From Fabrea salina (lineage: Eukaryota; Ciliophora; Heterotrichea; Heterotrichida; Fabreidae), in assembly GCA_022984795.1 (NCBI GenBank), contig JALIHJ010000053.1:69501-133500 (forward strand): a stretch of DNA of 64,000 bases, read 5' to 3'. The notes beneath the pieces are model-generated. The model was not told the DNA's origin, searched no databases, and saw only the letters and a list, made by a program, of their open reading frames with translations. Positions 28,168 to 38,117 of the stretch are shown piece after piece; position 1 is the stretch's first letter, and every line of letters begins with the position of its first letter. A program made the position numbers and the translations under genes.

Positions 28168-30117
28168 TTAAGAGTTCTTAAACTGCTGAGCAATAGCTTC
28201 AATCACGTTGGGGTCGGCTAAAGTGGTTATGTTCCCTAGTTCCCGCTTTTCAGCAATGTCCCTCAAAAGCCTCCTCATGATCTTTCCGGACCTAGTTTTG
28301 GGAAGTTCAGGCACAAACACTATTTTGTCCAAGAGACTGAACCTGCCAATCTTATTTCCTACAAGTTCGTTTAGTCGCTGAACAAGGCTTTGCCCGTCAG
28401 AACCTTCTTTGATTATAAGGAACCCAACTAAGCCCTGGCCTTTAATTTCGTGGTGCACTCCAATCACTGCTGCCTCTACAACAACAGGGTCCTCTATAAG
28501 TACCCCTTCAAGTTCTGCAGTTGAGATTCTGTGGCCAGACACATTTACAATATCGTCAAGTCTCCCTATGATGTAGTAATATCCTTCAGAGTCCTTCATA
28601 GCTCCATCACTGGTGTAGTAATACTTGCCTTCCCAGTGACCAAAGTACCCTTGCTTGAACCTTTCAGGGTTTCCGTAGATTCCCCTCAGCATAGAAGGCC
28701 AAGGCTTCCTTATAGCAAGCCACCCGTAGTCAGTTTCTTGTCCTTCTTCAGTCAAAATCACAGGGTCCACTCCAAAGAATGGCAAAGTTGCTGTTCCAGG
28801 CTTGCAGGTAGTTACTCCTGGAAGGGGACTGATCATTATAGCCCCTGTTTCAGTTTGCCACCAAGTGTCGACTATAGGGCATTTTTGCTGCCCCACCACG
28901 TTGTGGTACCACATCCATGCTTCTGGGTTGATGGGCTCGCCCACTGAACCAAGTAACCTCAAAGATGACAAGTCTCTTCTAGTTAGCCAGTCGTCTCCCC
29001 ACCTCATGAAGGTCCTAATTGCTGTTGGGGCTGTATAGAAAACGCTGACTTTATACTTCTCAATCAGCTCCCAGAACCTGCCTTCGTTAGGGTAGTTAGG
29101 AGCCCCTTCATATATAAAAATAGTTGCTCTGTTAAGCATGGGTCCGTAGACTACGTAACTGTGTCCTGTAATCCAACCTATGTCTGCAGTGCACCAGTAA
29201 ACATCTTCGTCGTGGATGTCAAAAATATACTTAGTGGTCAAATAAGTGCCTATCATGTAACCTGCGGTTGAGTGAAGGATTCCTTTGGGCTTGCCAGTAG
29301 TTCCACTGGTGTAAAGCATAAACAACGAGTCCTCAGAGTCCATTCTTTCAGCTTCGTGGGAAGAAGACTTGTTAGAAGAAACCTCGTGGTACCAAAAATC
29401 CCTGCCCTCAGTCATTTGGCAAGGCAACAGCTCTGTTTGGCTTCTTCTGACTACCAAAACTTTTTCAATGCAGTCACACCCCTGCACAGCCTCGTCAACT
29501 ATGTCTTTAAGGTGAAGTACCTTTCCACGTCTATAGCCTCCGTCACTCGTAATCACCATCTTAGCGGTTGAGTCTAGAATTCGACTTCTGATAGACTCGG
29601 CAGCAAACCCTCCAAAGATAACGTTGTGCACAGCCCCGATGCGGGCACAAGCAAGCATGGCAAAAACAGCTTCAGGAACTAAAGGCATATAGATAGCAAT
29701 TCTGTCTCCTTTGCGGACTCCAAGAGACAACAAAGTATTGGCGAACTTACAAGTTTCCTGGAACACTTGCATATAAGTCCAGGAACAAGTGTCCCCAAGT
29801 TCTCCTTCAAAAAAAATCGCAGTTTTGTTTTCGTGGTGTTCTAAGTGTCTGTCCAAGCAATTGTAAGCAATGTTGGTTTTGGCGTTCAAAAACCACTTGT
29901 AGAAAGGAGGGTCTGAATCGTCCAACACACTAGTCCACGGACTGAACCAATGCAGCTCATCTGCAATTTTGCTCCAAAAAGTTTCAGGGGACTGTATGCT
30001 TTCTCGGTAAAGACTTTGGTACTCCTCAAAAGACTTTATGTTGGCCCTTTGTTTGAAGCCTTCAGGCGGAGGAAATGACACGTTGCGGATGAATGAATCC
30101 CGATTTATTTCTTCCAT
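28168..30117 (-). CDS. ACS: Acetyl-CoA synthetase
   Basis: 649 residues, normal length for the AMP-forming enzyme that makes acetyl-CoA from acetate, ATP and CoA. Family motifs are present: the N-terminal EYQSLYRESIQSPETFW region, the phosphate-binding loop YTSGTTGKPKGILHS (about 268), TWWQTETGAIMISPLPG, the hinge region YYIIGRLDDIVNVSGHR and the C-terminal catalytic lysine motif KTRSGKIMRRLLRDIA (about 609). No N-terminal targeting sequence is obvious, so cytosolic or nuclear location is likely. The ATG follows AATCAATAA. It supplies acetyl units for lipid synthesis and histone acetylation. Confidence 0.95.
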   Translation of the reverse strand: MEEINRDSFIRNVSFPPPEGFKQRANIKSFEEYQSLYRESIQSPETFWSKIADELHWFSPWTSVLDDSDPPFYKWFLNAKTNIAYNCLDRHLEHHENKTAIFFEGELGDTCSWTYMQVFQETCKFANTLLSLGVRKGDRIAIYMPLVPEAVFAMLACARIGAVHNVIFGGFAAESIRSRILDSTAKMVITSDGGYRRGKVLHLKDIVDEAVQGCDCIEKVLVVRRSQTELLPCQMTEGRDFWYHEVSSNKSSSHEAERMDSEDSLFMLYTSGTTGKPKGILHSTAGYMIGTYLTTKYIFDIHDEDVYWCTADIGWITGHSYVVYGPMLNRATIFIYEGAPNYPNEGRFWELIEKYKVSVFYTAPTAIRTFMRWGDDWLTRRDLSSLRLLGSVGEPINPEAWMWYHNVVGQQKCPIVDTWWQTETGAIMISPLPGVTTCKPGTATLPFFGVDPVILTEEGQETDYGWLAIRKPWPSMLRGIYGNPERFKQGYFGHWEGKYYYTSDGAMKDSEGYYYIIGRLDDIVNVSGHRISTAELEGVLIEDPVVVEAAVIGVHHEIKGQGLVGFLIIKEGSDGQSLVQRLNELVGNKIGRFSLLDKIVFVPELPKTRSGKIMRRLLRDIAEKRELGNITTLADPNVIEAIAQQFKNS

Positions 30118-30154
30118 TTATTGATTGTAGTTAAAATTACCTAATAGGTTTGTA

Positions 30155-31138
30155 CTACTTTTTAACTCGGTAAACGTTGTTGCAGCTACTTATGTACTTT
30201 GAAAGGGCGTCTGGAAGAGTATACTCGAGTTGGGGTTCTTCGTCTTGGTTTATGTAGTACATTTGTTTGTTTTTAATATGGTCAACCTTAACTTTTTCTG
30301 ATAAGTCATGCTTTACTAAACTTATTGGGCGTTGGTTGTTGGGCTTGGTTCTGTCTAGTGCTTTTCTGAGGTGGGTTTTGTTTAAGTAGCGTTCGGTTTT
30401 TTTCTTCCAGCGTTTGAAAAAGGTTTTTAAGTCCTTCATTGTGGTTTCTTGTCTGTAGAGGTGCATTCTGGAGATGAGTCCTTGCTTTTCGTCGAAGGCA
30501 AGTTTTCTTTGGAACTCAGGTACTGGGTTAAGAGATATTTGGTTTAGGCTTTTGCTGAAAGTTTGGGCTTTGGAGGGCTCGCTCTGGACTTTGGAGTGCT
30601 CGCTTAGGTTTTCGCCTGGGTCTGTTATTGTGACTTGGGGTAGTTTTTGAGGCCTCTTGGTTTCTTTTTGCTTGAACTCGGAGTATGCCTGTTGGTCCCC
30701 GGACTTGAGTAAGAGTATTTCTAGGTTGTCTTTGCAAGTGACTAAGTCCTCTCCTAGAATAGACTCAACTCCTTCTATAAGGCTACAGTTTTCTAGGTAC
30801 TTAGAATACCCTAAAAAGGTTTTTTCAGTGTCTTGCAAAGTAAGTTCTTCTTTAAGGATCAAAGGTTGCTTTATAGGGGGTTTTATTTTTTGGACTGCTT
30901 TTTGGGTGTCTTTGAGTTCTAGTTGGAGTTTTCTTGACTGCTTGTTGTCTAGCATTGCTAGTTTGGCTGACAGCACTCTTTGGGACTCTTCTTCACTACT
31001 TGAACCTTCCCATTCCAAAACTTCTTGTTTTAAACTTAACTTTTTGGGCTTTTCAACCAAGCCCACTCCTCCAGCCTCTGATATTTTTGAGTCTTCCGAC
31101 TCTATTTTAAGGTCAATTGACTTGTCAGAGTCAGTCAT
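30155..31138 (-). CDS. Charged disordered protein, function unknown
   Basis: 327 residues with an acidic N-terminus (DSDKSIDLKIESEDSK), a helical centre (KLQLELKDTQKAVQKIK) and a basic region around 230-270 (LKTFFKRWKKKTERYLNKTHLRKAL). No domain recognised. It is divergent from the RING-CH gene with a 39-nt spacer containing TTATTATAA. It could be a scaffold, but nothing specific can be claimed. Confidence 0.6.
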   Translation of the reverse strand: MTDSDKSIDLKIESEDSKISEAGGVGLVEKPKKLSLKQEVLEWEGSSSEEESQRVLSAKLAMLDNKQSRKLQLELKDTQKAVQKIKPPIKQPLILKEELTLQDTEKTFLGYSKYLENCSLIEGVESILGEDLVTCKDNLEILLLKSGDQQAYSEFKQKETKRPQKLPQVTITDPGENLSEHSKVQSEPSKAQTFSKSLNQISLNPVPEFQRKLAFDEKQGLISRMHLYRQETTMKDLKTFFKRWKKKTERYLNKTHLRKALDRTKPNNQRPISLVKHDLSEKVKVDHIKNKQMYYINQDEEPQLEYTLPDALSKYISSCNNVYRVKK

Positions 31139-31177
31139 TGTCTTTTATTATAAGATCACACTCAGTTAAAAACTAAT

Positions 31178-32374
31178 ATGCACTCCAAAAAGTTAGACGC
31201 CAAAGTAAAGCTTTGGCATCACAACTCCCAAGGTTTATTTGACTACAGCGCAAAAGACTTCCAAGAGTACACTCTTAAGTGGAGAGGAGACGCTTTTCTC
31301 ACAAAGTCGAACAACAGAATCCAAAACCAACCAAGTCTGCCCAAAACGCCAATAGCAAAACTCAAAGCAAACGACTTGGCACTGTACCCAGGGCACTTGT
31401 TTGCAAGTCTCTGTCAGGACCTGTGGCTAGTAGCTAGGTCCTTCACAAACGGTTACAGACTTGCCCCTGGAGACATTGTACGGCTAGGCGCACAAGCTTT
31501 TAAAGTAAAACAAATTTGTACAGACAAACCCACAAACAAAGGCTTCAGCCTCACAGACTTACTTGTTTTCCAAGAACCCAGTGGAGAAACTAGCCAAGTC
31601 CACTCACTGCCTTGCAGAGTATGCCTTAGTGAAAGCTACTCTTCCCAAAACCCACTTATTTCGCCTTGCAACTGCAAAGGTTCTATGAAGTACATCCACT
31701 TAAAATGCCTTCAACAAAGCATTAAAAGCAGAGTTCACTCCACAGACTACTCCTTAGCTTTTATGTTCAAGAACTTAAGTTGTGAGCTGTGTTCTAAGCA
31801 GTACTCTTCTAAGTTTTACCTAAACGGAGAGCTTAAAGACTTGCTTGAAATCAAAAACCTTCCCCAGCCCTATGTAGTTTTGGAGTCACTTTCTTGTAAA
31901 GAACAAGGCTTGTACATAGCTAGTTTCTGCACTAAAAGCATTTTAAGTCTGGGCAGAAGCCACCAAAGCGAAGTGCTTATAAAGGACCCTTCGGTTTCGC
32001 GGAACCATGCTAAGTTAGTTTACAAAGGACAAGGCATCTACCTTAAGGACAACAAAAGCAAGTACGGTACAACTATCCTGGTCAAAAGACCTATTTCACT
32101 CAAAGAAAATCCCCACTTAGAGTTCCAGTCAGAAAACTCCACTATACAGTTCAAAGCAAGTGGGCTTGTCAATTTGCTACCTTCTTGCTTAAGACAACCA
32201 GTTCCTAGGGAACCCAAATCGCCCAGTTTGCCTTTGTTCCCAGTAAACAAAGGCATTTGCTTAAGCACTGACGACCTGGACTTCTTAGTTAGGGAAGCCC
32301 AAGGGGAACTCTTAAACACTTCTCTAAGCTTCTGTCAAGACTCAATACAAAACTTTGAAGCGGTTAACTTGTAA
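31178..32374 (+). CDS. RING-CH plus FHA domain protein (probable E3 ubiquitin ligase)
   Basis: 398 residues. Residues about 145-215 hold a RING-variant (MARCH-type) C4HC3 finger: CRVCLSE, SPCNCKGSMKYIHLKCLQQ, then CELCSKQY, the typical W-less RINGv order. Residues about 255-330 form an FHA domain with the signature GRSHQSEVLIKDPSVSRNHAKL and a later NKSKYGTT, the residues that read phosphothreonine. Unlike most MARCH ligases there is no membrane segment. The combination suggests a ligase recruited to phosphorylated targets. It converges on the WD gene with an 8-nt gap. Confidence 0.8.
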   Translation: MHSKKLDAKVKLWHHNSQGLFDYSAKDFQEYTLKWRGDAFLTKSNNRIQNQPSLPKTPIAKLKANDLALYPGHLFASLCQDLWLVARSFTNGYRLAPGDIVRLGAQAFKVKQICTDKPTNKGFSLTDLLVFQEPSGETSQVHSLPCRVCLSESYSSQNPLISPCNCKGSMKYIHLKCLQQSIKSRVHSTDYSLAFMFKNLSCELCSKQYSSKFYLNGELKDLLEIKNLPQPYVVLESLSCKEQGLYIASFCTKSILSLGRSHQSEVLIKDPSVSRNHAKLVYKGQGIYLKDNKSKYGTTILVKRPISLKENPHLEFQSENSTIQFKASGLVNLLPSCLRQPVPREPKSPSLPLFPVNKGICLSTDDLDFLVREAQGELLNTSLSFCQDSIQNFEAVNL

Positions 32375-32382
32375 ATAATACA

Positions 32383-33825
32383 TTAAACTTCTTCTAGCTG
32401 CGTTAGCATCACTCCACAAACTTCTCCGCCCCAAGCTAACAAGTCTCTGTCTCCATAAATAGCCAAGTCAACCTTCCAAACAGCGTTTTTGAGAGAAAAG
32501 CAGGTCTTCAAACCTGAAGGAGGAGCTTGGTGTTGCGAGGTGTTGATCTTAATAGTGTTTCCTACTTCTTGAGTCATGACTTTGCAGAACCTTGACCAAG
32601 GACTTTTTCTTTTCTTAAAAGACTTTTCTAGTTCTGATAAGTAAATTGCTGCTACATGGCCTTCTACCGAAGCAATGTATGCGTAACTACTCATTGAAGA
32701 AAAGCAAGTGCACACTGTAGCCTCAGTTGACACGTTTACGTGTTTTTTGTTTTTGAACCTTTTGTTTTTGACCTTCACTACTTTGTGAGGACTGTTGGAA
32801 CCGTCGTTGTCGAAGAAAAGGTAGTTCCCTTGCAAGTTTGTGCAGAGATGGTAACTCCACCTTTTGCTGGAGCATAAAGAGTCCAGTAAGTGGCCTTTTT
32901 TGTCCCAGAGTTTTAGTAGCCCGTCCAGTGAGCAGCTTGCTAAGCACTCGTTTTCTCGTGACCACACTAAGGAAGTAACTGGTAAGTTGTGTGCGTTGTA
33001 GATGCTTAGTAGGTGGTTTCCTGACCCAAACAGTATTATTGACCCGTCTTGAGAACCAGCTGCCAGTCTGTTGTAAGGAGGCACCCACTCTAAGCAGTTA
33101 AACACTAGGTCTTGAATATAGTAGTTTTCCAAAGGAGCTAGTTTTATCACTTCTCCAAAGGAATTGCAAAAAGGTTTGAGAATTTCTATGGTTCCGTTGC
33201 CTAAACAAACTGCAAGCACTCCTATAAAGTCTTTAGAGTTGCAGTAAGAAGGAAGCCACTTTATGTCAAACACGTATTTTCCAGTGTGTTTAACTCCATA
33301 GTGGAACTTAAGTTTTTTGTCAAAAGTCCATATTTGGATTAACCCAGGTCCTTCGTAAACTTCTCCGTACACAGGTTGGTCTTGGTAGTCAACTACACTG
33401 AGTGCTAAGTACTGTTTTTTGCCTTCTCTAAAAGCCCACTGCATAGCATTGACTCTTCCTCCAACATTGAATATCTGGATATCCTGGAACTCTTTAGCTT
33501 CTAAACAAGCAATGCTTTTAAGGCTGCCGTTTACTTCTACCCTTTTGGTTCCTATGCTTACAAAGTCCTTAGCAAAGCCTTCCTCGCATATAAAGTCTGG
33601 CCACTGACTAGTCATCAAGGGGTTGTCTACTCTCAAAGCTTTGCGCAGGGTGTCTAGGTTGTTTGTGCTAGAAACTTTAAGTCGTTTTTTGTATTCTTTA
33701 GCTATTTGTTGAATGGTGTACTGTGGAGTGTTGCAAAAAGAGCACACTCGCGAGTGAATAGGAATGAGGTTTTTGCAGTTCTTGCAAAAGCGCTTTCCAG
33801 GAGAAGCTTTAGTGTGTTTTACCAT
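32383..33825 (-). CDS. WD-repeat protein resembling TFIIIC subunit GTF3C2
   Basis: 480 residues. It starts with a small zinc-ribbon-like pair (CKNC and CSFC, about 16-34), then a seven-blade WD region. The segments YLALSVVDYQDQPVY, GPGLIQIWTF and VFDIKWLP...IGVLAVCLGNGTIEIL follow the order seen in GTF3C2/TFIIIC110, in which the propeller reads YLAL...GPGLLQLW...CxWDLKFCP...LGLLALACSDG. Later repeats (RLAAGSQDGSIILFG, LASCSLDGLLKLWD) are ordinary WD blades. The start lies 6 nt downstream of the TAA of the upstream coiled-coil gene. A role in RNA polymerase III initiation is inferred; another WD scaffold is possible. Confidence 0.6.
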   Translation of the reverse strand: MVKHTKASPGKRFCKNCKNLIPIHSRVCSFCNTPQYTIQQIAKEYKKRLKVSSTNNLDTLRKALRVDNPLMTSQWPDFICEEGFAKDFVSIGTKRVEVNGSLKSIACLEAKEFQDIQIFNVGGRVNAMQWAFREGKKQYLALSVVDYQDQPVYGEVYEGPGLIQIWTFDKKLKFHYGVKHTGKYVFDIKWLPSYCNSKDFIGVLAVCLGNGTIEILKPFCNSFGEVIKLAPLENYYIQDLVFNCLEWVPPYNRLAAGSQDGSIILFGSGNHLLSIYNAHNLPVTSLVWSRENECLASCSLDGLLKLWDKKGHLLDSLCSSKRWSYHLCTNLQGNYLFFDNDGSNSPHKVVKVKNKRFKNKKHVNVSTEATVCTCFSSMSSYAYIASVEGHVAAIYLSELEKSFKKRKSPWSRFCKVMTQEVGNTIKINTSQHQAPPSGLKTCFSLKNAVWKVDLAIYGDRDLLAWGGEVCGVMLTQLEEV

Positions 33826-33831
33826 ATTATG

Positions 33832-35007
33832 TTAGCTAGGCTTATGAGAAGGATTAAGCAAGTGCAAAGCTATGTAGTGGAGTTTGTTAACTACTTCTTT
33901 GAGGAAGGACTCTGCATCCGCTGAGTTTTGGGTTTCTTCTATTTGCTGGGCTAGTTTGGTGATTTCTATTCTTACAGTAGACATCAAAGAGACTTTTTCT
34001 AGTTGGTCTTTGGGGAACTTGTTTTTAAGGATTTCTTGGAAATGTTTGATTTGGGTGTTGGTTTTAGTTAGGATTTCTTGGTACTGTTTTTTAAACTTGT
34101 TTTTTAAGTCTTTGACGTAGTTTTTCCAGTTGGTTTCTATTTGGTTAATTAGTTGCTGTTGTTCATTGAGTATGCTTTGTTTTTCTTGAGTGAGTTCTTT
34201 GATTGTGTTGTGGAGGTTTTGGAACTGAGTTTCTAGTTCTTTGATTTGGTTTTTGTACTGCTGGTTGGTTTCTTCTATTTGGGACTTTATAGGGCAGAGT
34301 TCTTGAGTCTTGCGCAGCTTCATAGTATAGTGGAGTTCCTGAAGGGCCAATGCGCTTTTGACTGAGTTTTTAGATTCTTGTTTGAGTGCGTAATGTTCCT
34401 TTTTGAGACTTTGGATTTGTTGGTTGAGTTCAGAGGTTTCAATGCTAAGTATGTGGTTGACTTGGTCTTTTATGAACTTTTCGAGACTTACTAAGCAGTT
34501 ACTCAAAGGCGACTCACTGAGTTTTGCGTAAACTAAGTTTTGTATTTCTTGAGAAGGTTTTTGGTAAATGCACATCCTAACCACTTCGAACACTAGTTTT
34601 GAAAGTTCTTCTTCTGAGCACCCTTCACTTTGGATAGTGTCTTTGTCAAAGCTGAAGTTGAACCTAGAAGTGCCTTGTTTGTTTAAACTTTGGATCTCTT
34701 CAACTAACTTAGAGTGCTTTTGTTCGGCTTCTTGTAAGTAGTCTTCAGTGACTTCATTAGCTCTTTTCTTCAAGTTAAGAATTGACTTTTGTGTTTTGAG
34801 TTCTTTTATGTAGTAGTCGTGTTCAGTGCCTAGCTTGGAAAGGTAATCTTCAATTTCAAACAGCAAGTGTTCTATGCGGGAAACTTTGGACTCTTTGAAC
34901 TGCTTAAAACTGTTGTCAGTTATAAAACTCAGTGCGTTTGGGTCAAATTCACTAACTAAAAGAGAGTCTTCAAGCTCTCTGTCACCACTTAAAAACGAGT
35001 CTTCCAT
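33832..35007 (-). CDS. Coiled-coil protein, function unknown
   Basis: 391 residues, acidic at the N-terminus (MEDSFLSGDRELEDSLL) and helical throughout, with long Gln/Lys/Glu heptads (about 190-330). A short globular insertion lies near 140-180. No recognised domain. It is transcribed away from Rpt6 with a 28-nt divergent spacer, and its stop is 6 nt before the TFIIIC-like WD gene. A cytoskeletal or centriolar scaffold is plausible, no more. Confidence 0.6.
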   Translation of the reverse strand: MEDSFLSGDRELEDSLLVSEFDPNALSFITDNSFKQFKESKVSRIEHLLFEIEDYLSKLGTEHDYYIKELKTQKSILNLKKRANEVTEDYLQEAEQKHSKLVEEIQSLNKQGTSRFNFSFDKDTIQSEGCSEEELSKLVFEVVRMCIYQKPSQEIQNLVYAKLSESPLSNCLVSLEKFIKDQVNHILSIETSELNQQIQSLKKEHYALKQESKNSVKSALALQELHYTMKLRKTQELCPIKSQIEETNQQYKNQIKELETQFQNLHNTIKELTQEKQSILNEQQQLINQIETNWKNYVKDLKNKFKKQYQEILTKTNTQIKHFQEILKNKFPKDQLEKVSLMSTVRIEITKLAQQIEETQNSADAESFLKEVVNKLHYIALHLLNPSHKPS

Positions 35008-35035
35008 TTAAGTTCTTTGAAAAACTTAACTATAA
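35008..35035. promoter_or_regulatory. 28-nt divergent spacer with inverted repeat
   Basis: The spacer begins TTAAGTT and carries AACTTAA 15 nt later, an inverted pair between the starts of the coiled-coil and Rpt6 genes; it ends TATAA just before the Rpt6 ATG. Confidence 0.5.
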
Positions 35036-36217
35036 ATGTCGGTACAAGGTGGACTCCGCGCTTACTATGTATCTAGAATTGACCAGTTAAAACACCAAAT
35101 GCAGGAAAAGAAATCCGAAGTCAAGCGCTTAGAAGCACAGCGCAACGAAATGAACAGCCAAGTCAGGAACCTCCGGGAAGAAATTCAGCTTCTCCAGGAA
35201 CCAGGTTCCTACGTAGGCGAGGTAGTCAAAGTCATGGGCAAAAAAAAGTGCCTCTGCAAAGTTAACCCTGAAGGCAAGTACATCGTCAACATCTCTAAGG
35301 ACATTCCTATTGACAAACTCACTGCCGGCACTCGTGTTGCTCTCAAAAGCGACTCTTACCAACTCCACAAAATCCTACCTAGCAAGGTCGACCCCCTTGT
35401 GAGCCTCATGAAAGTGGAAAAAGTGCCTGACTCCACTTACGACATGATCGGAGGACTCGACCAACAAATCAAAGAAGTCAAAGAAGTAATCGAGCTCCCC
35501 ATCAAACACCCTGAAATATTTGAGTCTTTAGGGATTGCTCAGCCGAAAGGAGTCTTGCTTTACGGACCTCCAGGTACCGGGAAGACTTTACTAGCTAGGG
35601 CTGTGGCCCACCACACGGATTGTACTTTTATTCGTGTGTCTGGAGCTGAACTTGTCCAGAAGTACATTGGCGAAGGGTCCAGAATGGTCAGAGAACTCTT
35701 CATCATGGCCAGAGAACACGCGCCTTCAATCATCTTTATGGATGAAATTGACTCTATTGGAGGGACTCGAATCTCAGGAGAACGCGGAGGAGACTCCGAA
35801 GTCCAAAGAACCATGTTAGAACTGCTCAACCAACTAGACGGTTTTGAATCCAACAACAACATCAAAGTCATTATGGCCACCAACAGAATTGACATCCTAG
35901 ACGACGCTTTGCTAAGACCAGGCCGCATCGACCGGAAGATCGAGTTCCCCAACCCTGACGAAGACGCCCGCGCCCAAATTCTCAAGATTCACTCTAGGAA
36001 GATGAACTTGACACGCGGCATAGACTTCAAAAAGATAGCTTCAGCAATGCCAGGCTCCTCAGCTGCAGAAACCAAAGCTGTGTGCACAGAAGCTGGAATT
36101 TTTGCACTACGAGAACGAAGAGTGCACGTGGCGCAGGAAGACTTTGAACTAGCGGTAGCAAAGGTTATGAAGAAAGAAGGTGACCAGAAACTTTCTATTA
36201 ATAAGCTTTGGAAGTAA
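35036..36217 (+). CDS. RPT6: 26S proteasome regulatory ATPase Rpt6 (PSMC5, subunit 8)
   Basis: 393 residues, typical length. An N-terminal coiled coil ([20 protein letters not shown]) and OB fold precede the AAA domain. Walker A is GPPGTGKT (about 177), Walker [13 protein letters not shown] (about 231), then the second region of homology ([25 protein letters not shown]). The [11 protein letters not shown] and [12 protein letters not shown] segments are Rpt6-specific. It forms part of the heterohexameric ring that unfolds substrates into the 20S core. Its stop is 3 nt from the stop of the convergent kinesin gene. Confidence 0.96.
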   Translation: MSVQGGLRAYYVSRIDQLKHQMQEKKSEVKRLEAQRNEMNSQVRNLREEIQLLQEPGSYVGEVVKVMGKKKCLCKVNPEGKYIVNISKDIPIDKLTAGTRVALKSDSYQLHKILPSKVDPLVSLMKVEKVPDSTYDMIGGLDQQIKEVKEVIELPIKHPEIFESLGIAQPKGVLLYGPPGTGKTLLARAVAHHTDCTFIRVSGAELVQKYIGEGSRMVRELFIMAREHAPSIIFMDEIDSIGGTRISGERGGDSEVQRTMLELLNQLDGFESNNNIKVIMATNRIDILDDALLRPGRIDRKIEFPNPDEDARAQILKIHSRKMNLTRGIDFKKIASAMPGSSAAETKAVCTEAGIFALRERRVHVAQEDFELAVAKVMKKEGDQKLSINKLWK

Positions 36218-36220
36218 CAG

Positions 36221-37978
36221 TTATTTCTTATCATACTGGTCTCTTTGAGCTTTAATCAGGTGTTCCAACAAGTCTTTTTCGCGCTTTTGCAAAAACTCAA
36301 TTCGTTTCTGGAGTTGGGTGTTGTTTTGCTTAAGGTGGTAAATGTCAGTAGTTTCTGTAGGAACTGGTGCTTCAAGTAGTTTACTTCTGAGTTCTGCTTT
36401 TTCTTGTTCCATTTTGGCGATTTGGCGTTTCATGTTGGAGTTTTCGTTGAGTAAGTTTGTAATGGTGTACTGGTTTTGAGTTTTTTCAGGAGAAGACTCT
36501 ATTGAAGAACTGATGTCTGCAAAGACACTTTCGAGGTTCTGAAGTTTGGAATGTAGTGTTTGGTTTTCGCTGACTACGTTCCTGGATAACTTTTCAAAAA
36601 CTTCTCTGCCGTTGTTTAACTGGGTGTTTTCTTCTCTAAGTCTGGAGATCTCAGTGTGGTACTCTTGGAGTATTTGCTGGCTGGATTGCCCTTCTTGGCG
36701 CTGTATAGGAGGTAGTTTTCCGTTTTGTGACTTGGCAGAAGTCTGTCTGTTTCTTGCAACTTCGACCATCATCGGAGGCATTCCTCCGTTTACTCGAGTG
36801 ATTTGTTCTTTTAAGTACTCGTTTTCCATCTTAAGTAACTGAATTTCTCGTTTGAGATTAAACACCACTTGCTCTTTGTTGTCCATTTGGATGATAGGCT
36901 TGTTTTTGATGTTCATAGTGCGTGCAGCGTAGTTTAGGGTTGACAGGGTTTCTTCACTGTAGGAAGAAGCAGGCGACACACAAGCTATCATAAGTGCTTT
37001 GGACACACCTCCGAGAGAGTCCATCAGAAGCATAGTTAGTTTTGAGTCTCTGTAAGGAATGTGTGATTTGGTCCTTTTTTTGTCAGCAAGGGCAACGATT
37101 ACCTTTCCCAAAGTGAACAAGCTTCTATTGATGTTTCCCGTTTCTTTCACCATAGTGCCTTTAGATTTGGATTCTTTTAGTCTTTCACTGCCTGCTAAGT
37201 CCACAAAGCACATCTTTCCGAACTTTTTAAAAGCGTGTCCGTCTTCAGCTCTGATTTCACTTATCACGTAAACTAGCAGAATTGAGTGACTCCTTGAAGA
37301 GTCAGAGTTCAGTTCGTGACTGCCAGTTTTCCTGTTCCCGATGCCTTCGTGGAGCACTGCTATTAAGTCGTCAATGTTCGTGCAGTCTACTATCAGCAAG
37401 TCCTCCACAAAAAACCCACTTTTGATGTTCCACCTGCAGTGCAAAACTCCACTCGAAGGGTTAAGCAAGTCCCTTACCTGTTCATTGTAAATTTCCATGA
37501 AAGCAGCTTTTACGTAGTACTGTTCTTGCCTTTCAGCCATGCTTTGCCACAAGTAGCTGATGGACCGCGGAATCAAACCGTCAGTTTCGTCAGAAACGTA
37601 GTCTTGTCTGCCTAGTTTCTCTTCCGCCCCTGCCATCGTGTAGGTCTTTCCACTTCCTGTTTGGCCGTAGGCAAACACACTTGCAGAGTACCCTTCCAAA
37701 ACAGAATCTATGAGTACGTGGACTCCTGAGTCGGAAAACATCTGGCCTTGGTTGTAGGACTCCCCCATGACTTGGTGGAACCTGTAAGATTTAGTTGAGG
37801 ACTTAATGCTGAGTTGCATGTTTTGGGAGTCTACTACATTTACACAAGGAGAGTCTCCTTGAGCTAGTTCTTTTTTGTTCATTGGACGCGAGCGCACACA
37901 TACCCTTATATTTTCTCCAGAATCGTACTCTGTGACTGTTGTGCGGGAAACTTGACTTTTCGGAGTGCTTTTGCGCAT
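36221..37978 (-). CDS. Kinesin motor protein
   Basis: 585 residues. The ATG at 37978 (MRKSTPKSQ) is used; the open frame extends further only with a non-ATG start. The motor domain is N-terminal: ENIRVCVRSRPMN, P-loop AYGQTGSGKTYTMAG (about 106), switch I NSDSSRSHSILLVY (about 229), switch II FVDLAGSERLKESKSKG, then a neck and a coiled-coil tail to the end. The loop GFFVEDLLIVDCTNIDDLI and overall length recall the KIF12-type group, but the subfamily is uncertain. A plus-end microtubule motor is expected. It converges on Rpt6 with a 3-nt gap. Confidence 0.93.
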   Translation of the reverse strand: MRKSTPKSQVSRTTVTEYDSGENIRVCVRSRPMNKKELAQGDSPCVNVVDSQNMQLSIKSSTKSYRFHQVMGESYNQGQMFSDSGVHVLIDSVLEGYSASVFAYGQTGSGKTYTMAGAEEKLGRQDYVSDETDGLIPRSISYLWQSMAERQEQYYVKAAFMEIYNEQVRDLLNPSSGVLHCRWNIKSGFFVEDLLIVDCTNIDDLIAVLHEGIGNRKTGSHELNSDSSRSHSILLVYVISEIRAEDGHAFKKFGKMCFVDLAGSERLKESKSKGTMVKETGNINRSLFTLGKVIVALADKKRTKSHIPYRDSKLTMLLMDSLGGVSKALMIACVSPASSYSEETLSTLNYAARTMNIKNKPIIQMDNKEQVVFNLKREIQLLKMENEYLKEQITRVNGGMPPMMVEVARNRQTSAKSQNGKLPPIQRQEGQSSQQILQEYHTEISRLREENTQLNNGREVFEKLSRNVVSENQTLHSKLQNLESVFADISSSIESSPEKTQNQYTITNLLNENSNMKRQIAKMEQEKAELRSKLLEAPVPTETTDIYHLKQNNTQLQKRIEFLQKREKDLLEHLIKAQRDQYDKK

Positions 37979-38117
37979 TCTTAACTTACCTTTATTATAA
38001 AATAGGCAGTTACTAACAGGCAATACTGACTTTTTAGATCTAAACTTAGTTGATTTAGTTACTGGAGCTTTGTGACTACTGTCAGTCTGAAATTCGCCCT
38101 AAAATTTCAAGCAATAA
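37979..38117. promoter_or_regulatory. 139-nt divergent spacer
   Basis: This is one of the larger divergent gaps in the window, between kinesin and the amino-acid transporter. TTATAATAAAGG lies just upstream of the kinesin start and CAAGCAATAA just upstream of the transporter start. Confidence 0.45.
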
